Made by a program: the position numbers and the translations under genes. Under the pieces are notes generated by a model. It had not been told where the DNA came from and made no database searches. It was given only the letters and a program-made list of their open reading frames with translations. Source: Gemmatimonadota bacterium (lineage in GTDB: Bacteria > Gemmatimonadota > Gemmatimonadetes > Gemmatimonadales > Gemmatimonadaceae). Taken from it: 44,967 bases of DNA. Every line of letters starts with the position of its first letter. Within the stretch, counting starts at the first letter, position 1. Below, piece by piece: positions 1-6,606 of the stretch. The stretch is taken from positions 1 to 44,967 of the forward strand of contig VHBQ01000016.1 in assembly GCA_016871855.1 (NCBI GenBank), written 5' to 3'.

Positions 1-105
1 GGCTTCGGGCTGGGGCTCGAGCGCACCGTGGCCTGGATCTGCGGCGTGCAGCACATCCGCGAGTGCATCGCGTTTCCGCGGATGATGCACCGGGTGCGGC
101 CGTGA
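1..105 (+). CDS. asnS: Asparaginyl-tRNA synthetase, C-terminal end (5' truncated by window)
   Basis: The window opens inside a reading frame whose last 34 residues begin with [15 protein letters not shown] and end with the tail [10 protein letters not shown] before a [11 protein letters not shown] is motif 3 of class II aminoacyl-tRNA synthetases, where the Arg contacts ATP. The following WICG and the short terminal FPR-M-x-R-x-x-P tail are typical of asparaginyl-tRNA synthetase rather than aspartyl or lysyl enzymes. The enzyme charges tRNA-Asn with asparagine in the cytoplasm. The bulk of the protein lies upstream of the window, so its length and anticodon-binding domain cannot be judged. 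AspRS is the main alternative. Confidence 0.88.
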   Translation, partial: GFGLGLERTVAWICGVQHIRECIAFPRMMHRVRP

Positions 106-106
106 C

Positions 107-136
107 CGGCCGTCAGCGGCCGCAAGCGGCCGCGTG
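107..136. repeat. Three 10-bp-spaced CGGCCG palindromes between asnS and deoC
   Basis: CGGCCG occurs at 107-112, 117-122 and 127-132, exactly 10 bp apart, separated by TCAG, CAAG and CGTG. Each copy is self-complementary and the spacing equals about one helical turn. It sits directly after the asnS stop and just before the deoC ribosome binding site. It may act as a weak terminator stem or a protein site, or be a chance tandem duplication. Confidence 0.6.
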
Positions 137-163
137 CGGGGTACAGGGAGCAGGGGGGAGCGC

Positions 164-1120
164 ATGAGCGAGCTCCCCCGCAACCCTGGCGAGCCGCTCG
201 ACTTGGAGCGGGTGCGCGCGATTCGCGTGAACCGCAGCGCCGCCGAGCGGCGCGCGGCGACCATCGGCACGCGCCGCACGGTGAAGAAGCAGTGGCAGGC
301 GGCCTGGCTGCTGCGCGCGATCACGCTCATCGATCTCACGACGCTGAGTGGCGACGACACGCCGGGGAACGTGCGGCGGCTATGCGCCAAGGCGCGCCAT
401 CCGCTGCGGCCGGACCTCGAGGACGCGCTCGGCGTTGCGCATCTGCGCCCGACAGTCGCCGCGGTCTGCGTGTACCACGAGATGGTGCCGACGGCGGTGG
501 CCGCGCTCGAGGGGAGCGGCATCCCGGTCGCGGCGGTCTCCACGGGATTCCCTGCTGGCCTCTCGCCCTTCAAGCAGCGGGTGGAGGAGATCGGCGAATC
601 GGTGCGTGCGGGGGCCCGTGAGATTGACGTCGTGATCACCCGCGGTCACGTCCTCACCGGCGAGTGGGAGAAGCTCTACGATGAGGTGCGCGCTTTCCGC
701 GCTGCGTGCGGCGACGCGCACCTCAAGGTCATTCTCGCCACCGGCGAACTCGCCACGCTCACCAACGTCGCGCGCGCGAGCTGGGTGGCGATGCAGGCCG
801 GCGCCGACTTCATCAAGACGTCCACCGGCAAGGAGAGCGTGAACGCCACGCTCCCCGTCTCGCTGGCGATGGTCCGGCAGATCCGAGAGTACCGTGAGCG
901 CACCGGCTTCCAGATCGGCTACAAGCCGGCGGGCGGCATCCGCACCGCCAAGCAGGCGCTCGAGTTCCTGATGCTGATGAACGAGGAGCTGGGCCGCGAG
1001 TGGCTCGAGCCCTCGCTGTTCCGGTTTGGCGCCAGCGCCCTGCTCACCGACATCGAGCGGCAGCTCGAGATGTACGTGACCGGGCGCTACGCCGCGGCGC
1101 ACCACCACCCGATGCCCTGA
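164..1120 (+). CDS. deoC: Deoxyribose-phosphate aldolase, long (eukaryote-like) form
   Basis: The enzyme cleaves 2-deoxyribose-5-phosphate to glyceraldehyde-3-phosphate and acetaldehyde in the cytoplasm. The Schiff-base lysine is K218 in FIKTSTGK; the partner lysine is K254 in YKPAGGIR; the acidic residue is D155 in EIDVV. I chose the ATG at 164 because a purine-rich GGGGGGAG lies 4-11 nt upstream, in preference to the GTG at 134. That gives 318 aa, well above the roughly 220-260 aa of E. coli-type DeoC. The block LIDLTTLSGDDTPGNVRRLC and the C-terminal VTGRYAA resemble animal DERA as I remember it. The next gene, six bases downstream, encodes an aldehyde dehydrogenase that could consume the acetaldehyde. 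Function is very likely; subfamily origin is inference. Confidence 0.95.
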   Translation: MSELPRNPGEPLDLERVRAIRVNRSAAERRAATIGTRRTVKKQWQAAWLLRAITLIDLTTLSGDDTPGNVRRLCAKARHPLRPDLEDALGVAHLRPTVAAVCVYHEMVPTAVAALEGSGIPVAAVSTGFPAGLSPFKQRVEEIGESVRAGAREIDVVITRGHVLTGEWEKLYDEVRAFRAACGDAHLKVILATGELATLTNVARASWVAMQAGADFIKTSTGKESVNATLPVSLAMVRQIREYRERTGFQIGYKPAGGIRTAKQALEFLMLMNEELGREWLEPSLFRFGASALLTDIERQLEMYVTGRYAAAHHHPMP

Positions 1121-1125
1121 CAACC

Positions 1126-3525
1126 ATGGCGACCGTCGCCGAGCTGTTCCAGTCGATGGAGTACGGCCCCGCTCCCGAAGCCGACGCCCCCGCGCGCGCG
1201 TGGCTTGCCGCGCACGACGGCGCGTTCGGCCATTTCATCGGCGGGGCGTGGACCAAGGTGGGAAAGACGTTCGAGACGCACGATCCCTCCACCGGCGCGC
1301 GCCTCGCGCGTGTCTCGCAGGGGACAGCGAAGGACGTGGACGCCGCTGTCGCCGCCGCGCGCAAGGCATCGCCAGCCTGGCGCAAGCTCAGCGGCCACGA
1401 GCGCGCCCGGCATCTCTACGCGCTGGCCCGCATGGTACAGAAGCACGCGCGCCTCTTCGCGGTGCTCGAGACGCTCGACAACGGCAAGTCGATCCGCGAG
1501 ACGCGCGACATCGACGTCCCGCTCGTCGCGCGGCACTTCTATCATCACGCCGGGTGGGCCCAGCTGGCCGAGAGCGAGTTCGCGGGGTACGGCCCGGTGG
1601 GCGTCGTCGGGCAGATCATCCCGTGGAACTTCCCGCTGCTGATGCTCTCGTGGAAAGTCGCGCCGGCGCTCGCCGCGGGTAACACGGTGGTCCTCAAGCC
1701 CGCCGAGTACACGCCGCTCACCGCGCTGCTCTTCGCCGAGTTCGCGCGCCAGGCGGGGCTCCCCGCGGGCGTGCTCAACGTCGTTACCGGCGACGGTGAG
1801 ACGGGCGCGGCCCTCGTGAATCATCCGAAGGTGGATAAGATCGCCTTCACCGGCTCCACCGAGGTGGGCAAGATCATCCGCAAGGCGACGGCGGGGAGCG
1901 GCAAGAAGCTCTCGCTCGAACTCGGCGGCAAGAGTCCGTTCGTTGTCTTTGAAGACGCCGACCTCGACGGCGTGGTCGAGGGCGTGGTCGACGCCATCTG
2001 GTTCAACCAAGGGCAGGTTTGCTGCGCTGGCTCGCGCCTGCTCGTGCAGGAGGGAATCGCGGAGACGCTGTACGCCAAACTGCGCGCGCGGATGGAGAAG
2101 CTCCGGCTCGGCCCGCCGCTCGACAAGGCGGTGGACATGGGCGCCATCGTTGCGCCGGTGCAACTGCAGCGCATCGCCGCGATGGTGGAGCAGGGGCGGA
2201 AGGACGGCGCATCGGTCTGGCAGCCGTCTCGCCCCGTCCCGTCGCACGGGTCGTACTATCCGCCGACGCTCTGCACCGACGTCTTCCCGTCGAGCACCAT
2301 CGCGCAGGAGGAGGTCTTCGGCCCCGTGCTCGTGGCGATGACGTTCCGGACCCCCGATGAGGCGGTCGCGCTCGCCAACAACACGCCGTACGGCCTCGCC
2401 GCGTCGGTGTGGACCGAGAACATCAACCTCGCGCTCGACATCGCCCCCAAGATCAAGGCGGGCGTGGTCTGGGTTAACGCCAGCAACCTGTTCGACGCGG
2501 CGGCGGGGTTTGGTGGGTATCGGGAGAGTGGGTTTGGGAGGGAGGGGGGGCGGGAGGGGATGTTTGAGTACCTGAAGACGGTGGACGGTGGACGGCTGAC
2601 GGTGGACGCGCGGCGGACAAGTTCGGCGGTATCGACCGTCGACCGTCGACCGTCGACCGTCACTCGCGCCGAAGGCGCGAGCGTTGATCGTACCGCCAAG
2701 CTCTTCATCGCCGGCAAGCAGTCCCGCCCCGACTCCGGCTACTCGCGCGTCGTCACCTCACCGAAAGGACGCATCCTCGGCGAAGTGGGCGACGGCAACC
2801 GCAAGGACGTCCGGAATGCCGTGGAGGCGGCGCACGCGGCGCTCAAGGGTTGGGCGGCGACGACGGGTCACACGCGCGCGCAGATCCTCTACTACTTGGG
2901 CGAGAATCTCGACGCGCGCCGCGCGGAGTTCGCGGAGCGCATCGCCGCGATGACCGGCGGGACCGCCGCGGCCGGAAAACGCGAGGTCGAGGCCACCGTG
3001 CGTCGCCTCTTCACGTACGCGGCGTGGGCCGACAAGTGGGACGGCGCCGTGCACAGCGTGCCGATCCGCGGCGTGGCGCTGGCGATGCACGAGCCGATTG
3101 GCGTGGTGGGCGTCGCCGCGCCGTTTGCGGCCCCGCTGCTCGGTTTGGTCTCGCTCGTGGCGCCGCTCGTCGCCACCGGCAATACCGTCGTTGCCGTTCC
3201 CAGCGAGCCGCACCCGCTGTCGGCGACCGACCTCTATCAGGTCTTCGAGACCTCAGACCTCCCGGGCGGCGTGGTGAACATCGTCACCGGCGCGCGCGAC
3301 GCGCTGGCCACGGTGCTCGCCGAACACGACGACGTAGACGCGGTCTGGTACCGCGGTACCGCTGAGGGCGTGCGCGCCGTGGAGTTCGCGTCGGCGGCGA
3401 ACATGAAGCGCACGTGGTGCGCGGGCGAGGCGTGCGACTGGTTCGACCCGGCGCAGGGCGAGGGGCGCGCATACCTGCGGGAGGGAGTGCAGGTGAAGAA
3501 TATTTGGATTCCGTATGGCGAATGA
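1126..3525 (+). CDS. ALDH16-like two-domain aldehyde dehydrogenase
   Basis: NAD(P)-dependent oxidation of an aldehyde to an acid is expected, plausibly acetaldehyde from DeoC. Residues about 30-485 form a full ALDH domain with the general base E265 in LELGGKSP and the catalytic cysteine C299 in NQGQVCCAGSR. Residues about 525-799 are a second ALDH-like domain (GVVGVAAPFAAPL, PGGVVNIVTG) that is shortened and lacks the Gln-Gly-Gln-x-Cys motif, so it is probably non-catalytic. This active-plus-degenerate layout matches the ALDH16 family. The linker at about residues 485-522 is encoded by GACGGTG-type heptamer repeats and looks acquired. The start is the ATG at 1126, five bases after deoC. A plain fusion of two unrelated ALDHs is less likely. 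The substrate is inferred from context only. Confidence 0.88.
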   Translation: MATVAELFQSMEYGPAPEADAPARAWLAAHDGAFGHFIGGAWTKVGKTFETHDPSTGARLARVSQGTAKDVDAAVAAARKASPAWRKLSGHERARHLYALARMVQKHARLFAVLETLDNGKSIRETRDIDVPLVARHFYHHAGWAQLAESEFAGYGPVGVVGQIIPWNFPLLMLSWKVAPALAAGNTVVLKPAEYTPLTALLFAEFARQAGLPAGVLNVVTGDGETGAALVNHPKVDKIAFTGSTEVGKIIRKATAGSGKKLSLELGGKSPFVVFEDADLDGVVEGVVDAIWFNQGQVCCAGSRLLVQEGIAETLYAKLRARMEKLRLGPPLDKAVDMGAIVAPVQLQRIAAMVEQGRKDGASVWQPSRPVPSHGSYYPPTLCTDVFPSSTIAQEEVFGPVLVAMTFRTPDEAVALANNTPYGLAASVWTENINLALDIAPKIKAGVVWVNASNLFDAAAGFGGYRESGFGREGGREGMFEYLKTVDGGRLTVDARRTSSAVSTVDRRPSTVTRAEGASVDRTAKLFIAGKQSRPDSGYSRVVTSPKGRILGEVGDGNRKDVRNAVEAAHAALKGWAATTGHTRAQILYYLGENLDARRAEFAERIAAMTGGTAAAGKREVEATVRRLFTYAAWADKWDGAVHSVPIRGVALAMHEPIGVVGVAAPFAAPLLGLVSLVAPLVATGNTVVAVPSEPHPLSATDLYQVFETSDLPGGVVNIVTGARDALATVLAEHDDVDAVWYRGTAEGVRAVEFASAANMKRTWCAGEACDWFDPAQGEGRAYLREGVQVKNIWIPYGE
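2577..2660. repeat. Heptamer repeat, inverted pair, inside the ALDH coding region
   Basis: Units of GACGGTG lie at 2577-2583, 2584-2590 and 2598-2604 with a variant at 2591-2597. After 28 bp of spacer, four units of CGACCGT follow at 2633-2660 in the opposite sense. Six of seven bases per unit are complementary between the arms, so a long imperfect hairpin can form. The repeats encode the linker between the two ALDH domains and keep the frame open. Confidence 0.85.
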
Positions 3526-3527
3526 GT

Positions 3528-3555
3528 GACGGTGGACGGTGGACGGTGGACGGAC
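3528..3555 (+). repeat. Heptamer array GACGGTG between ALDH and tesB
   Basis: Three perfect units (3528-3534, 3535-3541, 3542-3548) and one degenerate unit begin two bases after the ALDH stop codon. The array occupies most of the short spacer before tesB. It is the same heptamer, in the same orientation relative to transcription, as in the 12854 array. Confidence 0.85.
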
Positions 3556-3567
3556 GAGGGTCGCGTG

Positions 3568-4455
3568 ATGAGTGAGGACGGAAGGCATCCGGTGGTCAAC
3601 GAACTGCTCGCGCTGCTCGACCTCGAGCCGCTCGAGGTGAACATCTACCGCGGGCGCAACCGCGACATCGGGTCGGGGCGCGTCTTTGGCGGGCAGGTGT
3701 TCGCGCAGTCGCTCGTCGCCGCCCAGCGCACGGTGGCCGCGGGGCGCGAAGCGCACTCGGTGCACGGCTACTTCCTGCGCGCCGGCGACCTGAAGACGCC
3801 CATCATCTTCTTCGTGGACCGCCCGCGTGACGGCGGGAGCTTCACCAGCCGCCGCGTCACCGCCATCCAGCATGGCGAGGCAATCTTCCACCTCTCCGCG
3901 TCGTTCCATGTGCGCGAGCCTGGGCTTGAGCACCAGATGCCGATGCCGGAGGTGCCGCCGCCGGAGTCGCTCACGTCGGAACTCGACCTCGTTCGCGCCC
4001 GCGCCGACCGCATCCCGGAGCCCCTGCGCGCGATCCTCACGCAGGACCGCCCCATCGACTTCCGCCCGGTCGTTCCCATCGATCCCGAGGCAGCCGCCAC
4101 GCGGGAGCCGGTGCGGCACGTCTGGTTCCGCGCGATGTCGCCCCTCCCCGACGAACCGATCATCCATCAGGCCGTCGTCGCCTACGCCTCGGACTACGGC
4201 CTCCTGCCGACCGCTCTCTTCCCGCATGGCGTCGCCTTCCGCGACCGCCGCCTACAGATCGCGTCGCTCGACCACTCGCTCTGGCTGCACCGGCCGTTCC
4301 GCGCCGACGACTGGCTCCTGTACGCCATGGAGAGCCCCGCCGCTTCTGGCGCGCGCGGGTTCACGCGCGGCGCCCTCTTCACCCGTGACGGCACGCTCGT
4401 CGCGTCGGTGGCGCAGGAAGGGCTGATTCGCCTGCGCGACAGCGCTCGGGCGTAG
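3568..4455 (+). CDS. tesB: Acyl-CoA thioesterase II (TesB family)
   Basis: Hydrolyses acyl-CoA to free acid and CoA in the cytoplasm. The protein is 295 aa, close to the 286 aa of E. coli TesB, with a double hot-dog fold. VFGGQVFAQSLVAA near the N-terminus, HGYFLRAGD and the C-terminal VAQEGLIR are family hallmarks. The catalytic triad known from E. coli (Asp, Thr, Gln) maps to D209 in ASDYGLLP, S233 in SLDHSLWLH (Ser replacing Thr) and Q283. I place the start at the ATG at 3568 with GAGGG at 3556-3560 upstream. A frame open through the heptamer repeat from a GTG at 3526 would add a repeat-encoded tail and is less likely. It follows the ALDH gene on the same strand. Confidence 0.92.
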   Translation: MSEDGRHPVVNELLALLDLEPLEVNIYRGRNRDIGSGRVFGGQVFAQSLVAAQRTVAAGREAHSVHGYFLRAGDLKTPIIFFVDRPRDGGSFTSRRVTAIQHGEAIFHLSASFHVREPGLEHQMPMPEVPPPESLTSELDLVRARADRIPEPLRAILTQDRPIDFRPVVPIDPEAAATREPVRHVWFRAMSPLPDEPIIHQAVVAYASDYGLLPTALFPHGVAFRDRRLQIASLDHSLWLHRPFRADDWLLYAMESPAASGARGFTRGALFTRDGTLVASVAQEGLIRLRDSARA

Positions 4456-4496
4456 GCCGCGTGTAACACCGCTCGGGCGTAGCCCGCGCACGGCGC
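4443..4496 (+). repeat. 27-bp direct duplication spanning the tesB stop codon
   Basis: CGCTCGGGCGTAG occurs at 4443-4455, where it contains the tesB stop TAG, and again at 4470-4482, 27 bp later. Flanking bases (CCGCG) are also shared. The second copy contains a CGGGC-GTA-GCCCG mini-hairpin at 4474-4486 that could weakly terminate transcription. Confidence 0.7.
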
Positions 4497-4503
4497 CGCC
4501 CTC

Positions 4504-4537
4504 TGTCAAGTTGACACGTTTTCGCGCACGTTAATAG
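4504..4537 (+). promoter_or_regulatory. Candidate promoter with palindromic operator overlapping the -35 box
   Basis: A consensus -35 hexamer TTGACA lies at 4511-4516. AT-rich candidates for the -10 (TAATAG at 4532-4537, or ATAGCG starting 17 bp after the -35) follow. TTGACA is the right half of a perfect palindrome, TGTCAA-G-TTGACA (4504-4516), an arrangement that suits a repressor site. The downstream gene starts at 4569 behind a strong GAGGAGA Shine-Dalgarno at 4559-4565. The -10 assignment is uncertain. Confidence 0.6.
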
Positions 4538-4568
4538 CGTACACCAGCCCCCACTGCTGAGGAGAACC

Positions 4569-5045
4569 ATGCAAACCACGCGGTACTCACTCCGTTGGCT
4601 CGCGATGGCGGCCGCACTCGTCGCCACGGTGGGTTGCGCGGCCAAGGCCCCAGTACGCGTCGCGGCCATCGCGTCGCTCCCCGCCGAAATCACCGTGCGG
4701 GAATGGCCATACTGGGTTGACATTCCCATCCAGTCCACCAACCAGGATCGCGTCTGGCGCACCGTGATTGACGTCGTCGGTGAGCGCGCGGCCATCCGCA
4801 TCATGGATCGCGAGGGCGGCTACCTGCAGACCGAATGGCGCTCGAGCGACGTGCGTTTCGGGCAATATCTCACCGAAGAGCGGATGACCATTCGCATCAA
4901 GACGAGCGAGGGTCGCATCCGCATGGGCATCGAGTCGCGTTACCGCGGCACCACGACGCTGACGTCCAGGCTGATCAACACGGCGGAGGCCGGTTGGACC
5001 GGCATTTACCGTGAACTTCAGCAGCGCCTGGAGAGTGGCTCATGA
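4569..5045 (+). CDS. Small predicted lipoprotein of unknown function
   Basis: A 158-aa protein with a positively charged start, a hydrophobic stretch (LAMAAALVATVG) and a cysteine at residue 23, consistent with a lipoprotein signal although the -3 residue (Thr) is not ideal. The mature part has one compact mixed domain (REWPYWVDIPIQST, IRIMDREGGYLQTEWR, MTIRIKTSEGRIRMGIESRY). That pattern recalls the small alpha/beta modules of BamC-like lipoproteins, but I do not recognise the family and this is only a resemblance. It is preceded by a good ribosome binding site and its own promoter candidate. It overlaps the next gene, a beta-barrel, by ATGA, so the two are probably translated together and may work in the same envelope process. 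Confidence 0.8.
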   Translation: MQTTRYSLRWLAMAAALVATVGCAAKAPVRVAAIASLPAEITVREWPYWVDIPIQSTNQDRVWRTVIDVVGERAAIRIMDREGGYLQTEWRSSDVRFGQYLTEERMTIRIKTSEGRIRMGIESRYRGTTTLTSRLINTAEAGWTGIYRELQQRLESGS

Positions 5046-5644
5046 TGCGTCGACTGCTGGGGCTCATCGTCGTCGCATCGGCCACGGCCGGCGCGCAGGT
5101 AGAGATGGGCGCGCCGGGCGCACGGATGGCCGCGCCGACCGGCGGACGCCCGACCTCCACCTACTTCACGCTCGGCACGGCGACGCCGACTGGCGCGCTG
5201 AAGGACGTTGGCAAGACCGGCTACGCGCTGGGCCTGAGCATTCAGCGCTCCTTCGGTCCGCACCATTTCATCGGCTGGCGTCTTGACCTGCCGCTGGCTG
5301 CCGGCGCCGAGAGCGCCGAAGCGACGACCGGCTGGACCTATCTCTCCCCGGGACTTGGCGTCGTCGTCTCCGGCCTGCGCGAGCGCTCCTACGTTCTCCC
5401 GTACGCGTTTGCCTCGCTGACCTATAACCGCGTCGGCTTCATGGATCTCGCGTCGGGCGACGAGATCAGCGACTCGGGCATGGGGCAGGCGTTTGGCGCC
5501 GGCGTCGAACTCCCGATCTCCAAGCGGAGCCGCATCGGCGTCGAACTGCGCACCGTGAACGCCGACCTCGACATGCTCAGCGCGAAGTACACGAGCTTGT
5601 CCATCTCGTTCATCAGCGGCGGCATCCGGCCGGGTCCGCGCTGA
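5042..5644 (+). CDS. Predicted outer-membrane beta-barrel protein
   Basis: A 200-aa protein with a signal peptide (MMRRLLGLIVVASATAGAQ) cleaved around residue 19. The rest alternates short amphipathic strands with turns (YFTLGTATPTGAL, GYALGLSIQRSF, FIGWRLDLPL, IGVELRTVNAD, SLSISFISGGI), typical of small 8-stranded outer-membrane barrels of the OmpW/OMP_b-brl kind. No catalytic residues are recognised. It begins within the stop codon of the preceding lipoprotein gene and is followed by a strong hairpin, so the two genes form a closed bicistronic unit. Specific function unknown. Confidence 0.82.
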   Translation: MMRRLLGLIVVASATAGAQVEMGAPGARMAAPTGGRPTSTYFTLGTATPTGALKDVGKTGYALGLSIQRSFGPHHFIGWRLDLPLAAGAESAEATTGWTYLSPGLGVVVSGLRERSYVLPYAFASLTYNRVGFMDLASGDEISDSGMGQAFGAGVELPISKRSRIGVELRTVNADLDMLSAKYTSLSISFISGGIRPGPR

Positions 5645-5667
5645 TCACGCAGCGTCCTGGATGAACC

Positions 5668-5699
5668 GCGCGGCGCGTCTCGAACGAGGCGCGCCGCGC
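5668..5699. terminator. Strong hairpin between convergent genes (bidirectional terminator)
   Basis: A 14-bp stem with one G-U pair runs from 5668-5681 to 5686-5699 with a 4-nt loop (GAAC). It lies 24 bases after the barrel gene stop and 38 bases beyond the mazG stop on the other strand. No long T-run follows, so it may need a factor or act mainly as mRNA end protection. Placement between convergent genes supports use in both directions. Confidence 0.8.
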
Positions 5700-5737
5700 T
5701 GGCGTGTAGGCCCCGCGGGGCGGGGCGCCGCAGACCG

Positions 5738-6571
5738 CTACTCCCCCCGCTTCACCTCGTCCCACATCGCGTCGAGCACCGTGAGCCCCGCGGTGCGCAC
5801 GTCCACGTCCCGCGTCTCGCACAGCTGCTCGATCGCCTCGAAGCGGCGCTGGAACTTGGCGTTCGCCTTGTCGAGCGCGAGCGCCGGGTGCACGCCGCAC
5901 TTCCGGCAAAGGTTGACCACGGCGAAGAGCAGGTCGCCGAGTTCGTGCTCCAGCGCCTCGTGGCGCGGGTCGCCGCTGGGGACGCCGTGCGTCGGGAAGT
6001 CGTGCCCGTCGCGCGCGATCAGCTCGGCCACCTCGCCCAGCTCCTCGCGCACTTTCGCCGACGGCCCCTCGACATCGGGCCAATCAAAGCCGACCCCCGC
6101 CGCGCGCTCCTGCAGCCGATGCGCGCGATGCAGGCTCGGCAGCCCCTGCGGCAGCCCCTCCGCCAGCGACTTCCGCGTCCGCGACTTCATCTGCTCCCAC
6201 GGCTCGCGCTTGGAGTCATCGGCCAGGGCGGGGGCGCGTCCACCGTCCACCGTCAACCGTCCACCGTCCGGGTACAGCCACGGATGCCTCTTCACCATCT
6301 TGTGCACCAACGACCCAGCCACGTCCTCGACCGTGAACGCGCCGCGCTCCTCGGCGATGATCGCGTGAAACAGCACCTGGAGCAGCACGTCGCCCAGCTC
6401 GCCGCACATCGCCGCGTCGTCACCGGCGAGCAGGGCGTCGTCGAGTTCGTGCATTTCCTCGTTCAGGTACGGCCGCAGCGAGGCGTGCGTCTGCGCCCGG
6501 TCCCAGGCGTCGCGCGTCCGCAGGTCGCGCATGATCGCCAGCGCGTCGTCCAGTCGCTTCTTTTCTTGCAT
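5738..6571 (-). CDS. mazG: Nucleoside triphosphate pyrophosphohydrolase MazG
   Basis: Hydrolyses (d)NTPs to monophosphates and pyrophosphate, a house-cleaning and stringent-response role. The 277-aa protein has two MazG helical domains. The N-terminal one carries DAWDRAQTHASLRPYLNEE with the metal-binding EExxE (EEMHE) and ELGDVLLQV; the C-terminal one carries EELGEVAELI and EHELGDLLFAVVNLCR. The start is the ATG at 6571 on the minus strand, preceded by GAGGGGGG. Between the domains, a stretch including GGRLTVDGGRAP is encoded by four heptamer repeats (6241-6268) and looks like an insertion relative to E. coli MazG. It is the only minus-strand gene in the window and is divergent from alr with a 35-bp gap. 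Confidence 0.93.
   Translation of the reverse strand: MQEKKRLDDALAIMRDLRTRDAWDRAQTHASLRPYLNEEMHELDDALLAGDDAAMCGELGDVLLQVLFHAIIAEERGAFTVEDVAGSLVHKMVKRHPWLYPDGGRLTVDGGRAPALADDSKREPWEQMKSRTRKSLAEGLPQGLPSLHRAHRLQERAAGVGFDWPDVEGPSAKVREELGEVAELIARDGHDFPTHGVPSGDPRHEALEHELGDLLFAVVNLCRKCGVHPALALDKANAKFQRRFEAIEQLCETRDVDVRTAGLTVLDAMWDEVKRGE
6241..6268 (-). repeat. Heptamer array inside mazG
   Basis: Four CACCGTC-type units on the + strand (6241-6247, 6248-6254, 6255-6261 with one change, 6262-6268), which read GACGGTG on the mazG coding strand. The 28 bp encode part of the interdomain linker of MazG without a stop codon. Same heptamer as at 2577, 3528, 12854 and 27481. Confidence 0.85.
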
Positions 6572-6601
6572 CGCCCCCCTCACGGCCGCTAACTTTTTAG
6601 G
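6567..6601 (+). promoter_or_regulatory. Candidate alr promoter with near-leaderless start
   Basis: TTGCAT (6567-6572) and TAACTT (6590-6595) are separated by 17 bp. The -10 region continues as ACTTTTTAGGC, which recurs as ACTTTTAGGC upstream of fbp at 16538. The alr ATG at 6607 is only about 11 bp past the -10, so the transcript would have almost no leader and no Shine-Dalgarno is visible. The -35 overlaps the first codons of mazG. Inference from sequence only. Confidence 0.4.
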
Positions 6602-6606
6602 CTGCA

